From positions 1 through 10,058 of the forward strand of contig JAAYFR010000109.1 in assembly GCA_012728155.1 (NCBI GenBank): DNA of 10,058 nucleotides, in the 5' to 3' direction. How positions within the stretch are numbered: position 1 is the stretch's first letter; each line of letters opens with the position of its first letter. Source of the stretch: Bacteroidales bacterium (GTDB taxonomy: Bacteria > Bacteroidota > Bacteroidia > Bacteroidales > Dysgonomonadaceae). Both the position numbers and the translations under genes were made by a program. This document shows positions 7,114-10,058 of the stretch, one piece after another. The notes beneath the pieces were generated by a model. The model searched no databases. It was not told where the DNA came from and worked only from the letters and a program-made list of their open reading frames with translations.

Positions 7114-7869
7114 ATGAGAAAGAATAATTTAAAACCAACTTCCTGTTTAATCACAACGGTCATTGTAGTCTTCTTGTTTTTTTCTATAAATGGATGCCAA
7201 AATGAGGCTGTTTATAGTTTAGAATTCACGGATTTACCATTTCTGTCATTTAGTACCAATATAAACAGCAATACAGTTGAAGTACCTGAGGAAGATTTAG
7301 GTGTAGTTCTATCAGCCTTTCAAAGAATCAACCTTGAAAAGAAAGATGGGTTATACTATATGCTTGAAACATCGGCAAATCAGATAAATGTTTCCAAAGA
7401 GGTATTTTCATATCTTAAAGATATGGTAACGATAAGCAATAAACGAATTCTTGAGTATGGCCTGAAATCACCATTAATCCCAAGATTGAAGTCCGGGCAC
7501 GAAAATGGAGGTGATCCTTCAAATGATTGCGTTGCCGAGGCCGTAGTCGCTATAGCTCAGTCTATGGGATCTTCATTGAATTTTTCTGATGTAAAGAGTT
7601 GGATTGAACAAAATTTTGGAACGAATGGCGTGCCTTCTGGTAGTATAACAAATGTTGTAAATCATTATTTTTCATCTTCTAATGTGTCTATTTCTAATGG
7701 ATATGTTCCGCCAGCAGGTAAACAGGTTTTTGTAGTATTCAATTTTGGTAATGGAACAGGTCATGCTTCAAAGTATTTAGGTTGTTCTGACGGAATTGTC
7801 TTGTGTAATGATGGCTTTTATCCTCTTAGCCAATTATCTTCTGCTTATTTAATTTCTGATGTTAACTAG
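7114..7869 (+). CDS. Lipoprotein with probable C39/papain-like cysteine peptidase domain
   Basis: The 251-residue product starts with a lysine/arginine-containing n-region and a hydrophobic stretch ending in FFSINGC, so Cys28 is probably lipidated and the protein exported to the envelope. Residues about 30-125 form a region of no recognised family that could be a propeptide or spacer. The C-terminal half resembles the papain-like fold of C39-type peptidases: a helix starting at the candidate nucleophile Cys139 (SNDCVAEAVVAIAQSMG), then strand-rich sequence KQVFVVFNFGNGTGH with His217, then IVLCNDGFY with Asp233 as a possible third residue. The order Cys-His-Asp and the helix after Cys agree with that fold, but this rests on pattern only. 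It could also be an inactive relative. It is the first gene after the promoter at 6929-6960 and ends before a strong hairpin. Confidence 0.75.
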   Translation: MRKNNLKPTSCLITTVIVVFLFFSINGCQNEAVYSLEFTDLPFLSFSTNINSNTVEVPEEDLGVVLSAFQRINLEKKDGLYYMLETSANQINVSKEVFSYLKDMVTISNKRILEYGLKSPLIPRLKSGHENGGDPSNDCVAEAVVAIAQSMGSSLNFSDVKSWIEQNFGTNGVPSGSITNVVNHYFSSSNVSISNGYVPPAGKQVFVVFNFGNGTGHASKYLGCSDGIVLCNDGFYPLSQLSSAYLISDVN

Positions 7870-7876
7870 AATAGTG

Positions 7877-7911
7877 ATCATCCACTGAGGATGTTTTCCC
7901 CAGTGGATGAT
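7877..7911. terminator. Strong hairpin after the C39-like gene, probable terminator
   Basis: ATCATCCACTG (7877-7887) and CAGTGGATGAT (7901-7911) are perfect reverse complements, giving an 11-pair stem around a 13-base loop. G-U and U-A pairs can extend the base. It begins eight bases after the TAG stop of the upstream gene. There is no T run after it on either strand, so it may stop transcription poorly by itself, or act as a 3'-end stabiliser or attenuator before the next gene. Confidence 0.6.
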
Positions 7912-7930
7912 TAAAATTAATAACTTGATT

Positions 7931-8635
7931 ATGAGAACTATTTTTCAAAATTCACAAAAAGCATCTTTTATCTTTTGTTTATTTTTTTATGGCATCATGT
8001 TCAATGATACAACTCTTAATGCGCAAAATTTGGTTTTGAGAGCATTGGATTCGGTTGAAACCATTTTTCAGGTGAAACATGAAACACCTAAAGGATTTAA
8101 CAATCTCAACACCATACGGTTTTGGCAGCCCAACATATCTTCTCCATGGCGTACTTTGTGTGGAGCTTTCGAATCAAAAGACAAACATTGCAAAGTGTTG
8201 TACAATGTACTCCCGTCACATACGGATCAAACGTTTTTTTACCATAGGGTGAGAATGCGTCGCGAACTGGAAAGTATCTTGAACACCAAAGATTTCGTGA
8301 TAGATAACTACCTGCATATACTGTCAATCGAGGATGCACGAAAGCGTTTCAATGCTGATTCGGTTTTCCTATACGATGTCCCGACGGCTATAATTGACAC
8401 GGGGGAAGAAAAATTCACCCACTGTACAAGAATGTTCATAACTAAACAGGGCAGATTGATAGTGGATTTAGTTTGGTATTTTACGGATAAAGGGAAGAAG
8501 AGAGAAGACAAATATATGCAAAGAATAAACAAACGTATTTGGTATCATGATGATAATTGGAGCTGGTATCCAGTGAGATGGGAGGAATGGAAGAAAGAAT
8601 ATTTTAACAAGATTATGGATAGAAAGGAGTTTTAG
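7931..8635 (+). CDS. Secreted protein of unknown function
   Basis: From ATG 7931 the product is 234 residues. It has an N-terminal signal peptide whose hydrophobic core is ASFIFCLFFYGIMF and whose probable cleavage site is LNA-QN. There is no lipobox, so the mature protein is probably soluble in the periplasm or exported. The mature part is rich in aromatic and charged residues, with a tryptophan-rich end (NWSWYPVRWEEWKKEYF) and only a few cysteines. I recognise no family. An in-frame ATG at 7907 lies inside the 3' arm of the hairpin at 7877-7911 and would lengthen the n-region, so 7931 is preferred. After the TAG at 8633-8635 the same frame stays open for another 47 codons to a TAA at 8777-8779, so this gene may be a shortened form of a longer one. 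Confidence 0.75.
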   Translation: MRTIFQNSQKASFIFCLFFYGIMFNDTTLNAQNLVLRALDSVETIFQVKHETPKGFNNLNTIRFWQPNISSPWRTLCGAFESKDKHCKVLYNVLPSHTDQTFFYHRVRMRRELESILNTKDFVIDNYLHILSIEDARKRFNADSVFLYDVPTAIIDTGEEKFTHCTRMFITKQGRLIVDLVWYFTDKGKKREDKYMQRINKRIWYHDDNWSWYPVRWEEWKKEYFNKIMDRKEF

Positions 8636-8779
8636 ATATTCTATCGGTTATATTTACAAGCGAGAGATGATATTGGCTATAATGGCATAATTGATAAGGA
8701 AAAAATATCAACACTGACACAAAAGATATCTTTTTTAATGGGCATCTTTATACGTTATGGATACAGTAATAAAGTTTAA
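8636..8779 (+). other. Open continuation of the upstream frame, possible gene remnant
   Basis: Past the TAG at 8633-8635 the same reading frame runs for 47 codons without a stop and ends with TAA at 8777-8779, which overlaps the ATG of the next gene by one base (TAATG). The conceptual peptide includes DDIGYNGIIDKEK and ISTLTQKISFLMG, which look protein-like. It may be the lost C-terminus of the secreted protein, a separate decayed gene, or chance. The stretch also holds the palindrome AAAAGATATCTTTT (8721-8734). Confidence 0.35.
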
Positions 8780-8964
8780 TGAAACAATTAATAATGAAAC
8801 ATTTTAATTTTATAATTTTACTCGGTGTTTTCTTTTTAGGAGTTTTTTTCCAAAGTTGTAGCAAAGAGACCGCGATTGCTTTGGAAGAGAAAATTGATAA
8901 TTTATCACAAGATAATGACTTTGTGAACTTTTTATCGGAATTTGATTCTTATAAAAATAATTAA
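8779..8964 (+). CDS. Small lipoprotein of unknown function
   Basis: The 61-residue product consists almost entirely of a lipoprotein signal peptide (hydrophobic FIILLGVFFLGVFF, lipobox QSC with Cys27) plus a short acidic mature tail of 35 residues that is probably helical (LEEKIDNLSQDNDFVNFL). The ATG at 8779 overlaps the upstream TAA. A second in-frame ATG at 8794 gives a shorter, also plausible signal peptide. The next gene follows after 5 bases, so the two are likely co-translated. The DNA is much more A/T-rich than the trp operon. I recognise no family. A small anchored peptide, toxin, immunity or signal-type role is possible but not shown. Confidence 0.65.
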   Translation: MKQLIMKHFNFIILLGVFFLGVFFQSCSKETAIALEEKIDNLSQDNDFVNFLSEFDSYKNN

Positions 8965-8969
8965 AGAAT

Positions 8970-9251
8970 ATGAATTTAAAAGAGCAAATCAAAGTAAGTT
9001 GGACATTTATATTAGCAGTTGCTTTATATATCATACTAATTTTTATTTCTAAATTAGGCATTAATATTGATGACGTACTTTGGGGAATATCTCATATTCT
9101 ATTAGCAGCAGCAATTACATATTCAGCTATCAGTTCATCAAGAGTATTTCACCGAAAACGTCGTTTTGTATCAAGTCTTTTTATTATGTATGGTGCCGGA
9201 ATCTTATCAGCAATATGGCTTTTAGAGGGAATTAAGTTCTTTTTTAATTAG
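8970..9251 (+). CDS. Small three-helix membrane protein
   Basis: The 93-residue product has three probable membrane helices at about 11-27 (WTFILAVALYIILIFIS), 35-54 (VLWGISHILLAAAITYSAIS) and 68-90. A positively charged loop (RVFHRKRR, 58-65) lies between helices 2 and 3. By the positive-inside rule that loop should be cytoplasmic, which places the N-terminus outside, although the lysines at 4 and 8 weaken the assignment. It lies 5 bases after the small lipoprotein gene and shares its low G+C content, so the pair probably functions together. I recognise no family. Confidence 0.65.
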   Translation: MNLKEQIKVSWTFILAVALYIILIFISKLGINIDDVLWGISHILLAAAITYSAISSSRVFHRKRRFVSSLFIMYGAGILSAIWLLEGIKFFFN

Positions 9252-9252
9252 G

Positions 9253-9260
9253 TAAATTTG
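9253..9260 (+). promoter_or_regulatory. Possible -7 element upstream of the DUF1573 gene
   Basis: TAAATTTG fits TAnnTTTG exactly and lies just after the membrane-protein stop, about 120 bases before the DUF1573 start. No TTTG element is seen at the expected distance upstream, and in such A/T-rich DNA this match could be chance. Confidence 0.22.
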
Positions 9261-9380
9261 CTGAATAAGTAATTTCTTGTCCAAGATTTTGGGGTAATTA
9301 TCAAAGATTTTTCATGAATTTAGGTTTTTATTAATTGTGTAATTATTCAATCATAGGGTTTTCCTTTAAGTTTTAACGAT

Positions 9381-9827
9381 ATGAAAGGTCTAAAAAATAG
9401 GGGTTTTTTGATACTTTTTATGGTAGCATTTTTTGTCTGTTGCAAAGATAAGACGGGATTATCCTTTAATAATAAGTCAAAAGAAGACGGGATCGAAAAT
9501 ATAGATCAAAATCAACCCCGGATAGTGTTTTCAAAATTATCCCACTCTTTCGGCAAGATCGACAAGACGACATCTGATTCTATCCTGTTTGATTTTACTT
9601 TTACCAATACCGGGTTAAATCCGTTGATAATTAAAAAAGTGGATGTCTCGTGCGGATGTTTGTCTGCTTCTTATTCTAATTATCCGATAAAAAAAGATTC
9701 TATTGGATTCATAAGAGTGATTGTAAATCCCAAATTGCTCAACGGTTCTTTCAATAAGCGTGTTTTTGTGACATCCAATTCGGAGAATGAGGTCGATTTG
9801 TTGAAAATTAAAGGTGCAGTTTATTAA
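9381..9827 (+). CDS. DUF1573 domain lipoprotein
   Basis: The 148-residue product has an N-terminal hydrophobic stretch ending in FFVCC followed by KDK. A lipidated cysteine at position 20 or 21 is likely, so it should be membrane-anchored in the envelope. Residues about 47-147 match the DUF1573 immunoglobulin-like fold: HSFGKI (55-60), FDFTFTNTGLNPLIIKKVD (70-88), the hallmark SCGC (90-93), a proline/glycine turn region and VFVTSN with a closing KIKGAVY strand. Proteins of this family are very common in Bacteroidota as small secreted or lipidated modules; their exact job is mostly unknown. A further small lipoprotein gene begins 10 bases after the stop, forming a probable operon. The 129 bases upstream contain no other gene. 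Confidence 0.88.
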   Translation: MKGLKNRGFLILFMVAFFVCCKDKTGLSFNNKSKEDGIENIDQNQPRIVFSKLSHSFGKIDKTTSDSILFDFTFTNTGLNPLIIKKVDVSCGCLSASYSNYPIKKDSIGFIRVIVNPKLLNGSFNKRVFVTSNSENEVDLLKIKGAVY

Positions 9828-9837
9828 TCAATATGTT

Positions 9838-10058
9838 ATGAGAAAATATATTTCCATTTTATCGGTATTTATCCTGTCAGGATATTTACTGTCGTGTGAT
9901 AGTGATTATTATAGTTGTGATCCGGTGGCAGATCTTTGGGTTAAAGAAAATCTAACCGAAGTCAGAACCATGACTCGCAGCGCGTGGTTAGAATTAGATG
10001 AAAGCGGGCCTATAAAAAAAGCGGCTTATGTGGCATTGGATCCCGGAATGAAGCAGAA
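9838..10058 (+). CDS. Small lipoprotein, possibly fulvocin C-related (partial, runs off the window)
   Basis: The first 73 codons are present from ATG 9838, and the gene continues past the window end. The signal peptide ends in YLLSC, with Cys20 likely lipidated. It is followed by DSDYYSCDP with a second cysteine at 27, then WVKENLTEVRTMTRSAW and LDESGPIKKAAYVALDP. From memory this pattern (YSCDP, WVKENL, a TRS/W segment, then a K-rich turn and AxxP) resembles Bacteroidota proteins annotated as bacteriocin fulvocin C-related lipoproteins. The match could not be tested here. It starts 10 bases after the DUF1573 gene, so the two are probably co-transcribed. Confidence 0.7.
   Translation, partial: MRKYISILSVFILSGYLLSCDSDYYSCDPVADLWVKENLTEVRTMTRSAWLELDESGPIKKAAYVALDPGMKQ

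Noticed and set aside
7877..7911. Hairpin as part of a repeat array or CRISPR
   Set aside because: The inverted repeat occurs only once in the window and there are no spaced direct copies.
8721..8734. 14-base palindrome AAAAGATATCTTTT as a terminator or operator
   Set aside because: It has no loop and is purely A/T apart from one central G and one C, so a hairpin would be weak; such palindromes arise by chance in A/T-rich DNA.

Overview
The window looks like a chromosomal segment from a member of the Bacteroidota. This is inferred from several features. The genes have A/T-rich start contexts with almost no Shine-Dalgarno sequences. A TAnnTTTG-type promoter element is present. The tryptophan genes run in the order E-D-C-F-A. 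Exported proteins end their signal peptides in AQ, and there is a DUF1573 lipoprotein. A fermentative, Dysgonomonas- or Proteiniphilum-like Bacteroidales bacterium would fit, but genus cannot be fixed from sequence reading alone.

Positions 10-4836 hold a one-direction tryptophan biosynthesis operon: trpE, trpD, trpC, trpF, trpA. All five look intact with their catalytic residues. Together they take chorismate to anthranilate, phosphoribosyl-anthranilate, CdRP, indole-glycerol phosphate and indole. trpB is not in the window; in related genomes it commonly lies upstream of trpE. trpG, which often sits between trpE and trpD in Bacteroidales, is absent: the gap there is only 10 bases. Two non-coding spacers flank trpC. 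One carries a G-rich 12-base repeat in three copies; the other is very A/T-rich. A possible terminator overlaps the 3' end of trpA.

From 4837 onward the content changes to accessory, envelope-directed genes and the DNA becomes visibly more A/T-rich, most strongly from about 8640 to 9400. In order these are: a secreted-protein gene broken by a frameshift (4915-5588); a lipoprotein-TPR-transmembrane-HTH regulator (5641-6786); a 327-base intergenic region with a good Bacteroidota promoter; a lipoprotein with a probable C39/papain-like cysteine peptidase domain (7114-7869) ending in a strong hairpin; a secreted protein of unknown function (7931-8635) whose frame stays open for 47 more codons past its stop; a tiny lipoprotein and a three-helix membrane protein as a tight pair (8779-9251); a DUF1573 lipoprotein (9381-9827); and the start of another small lipoprotein (9838 to the window end) that may belong to the fulvocin C-related family.

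Nearly every product after the trp operon carries an export or lipidation signal or is a membrane protein, and all genes point the same way. The region could be an envelope-associated regulator-plus-effector locus. The sequence alone does not prove that the genes act together, and no RNA genes, insertion sequences or CRISPR arrays were seen.
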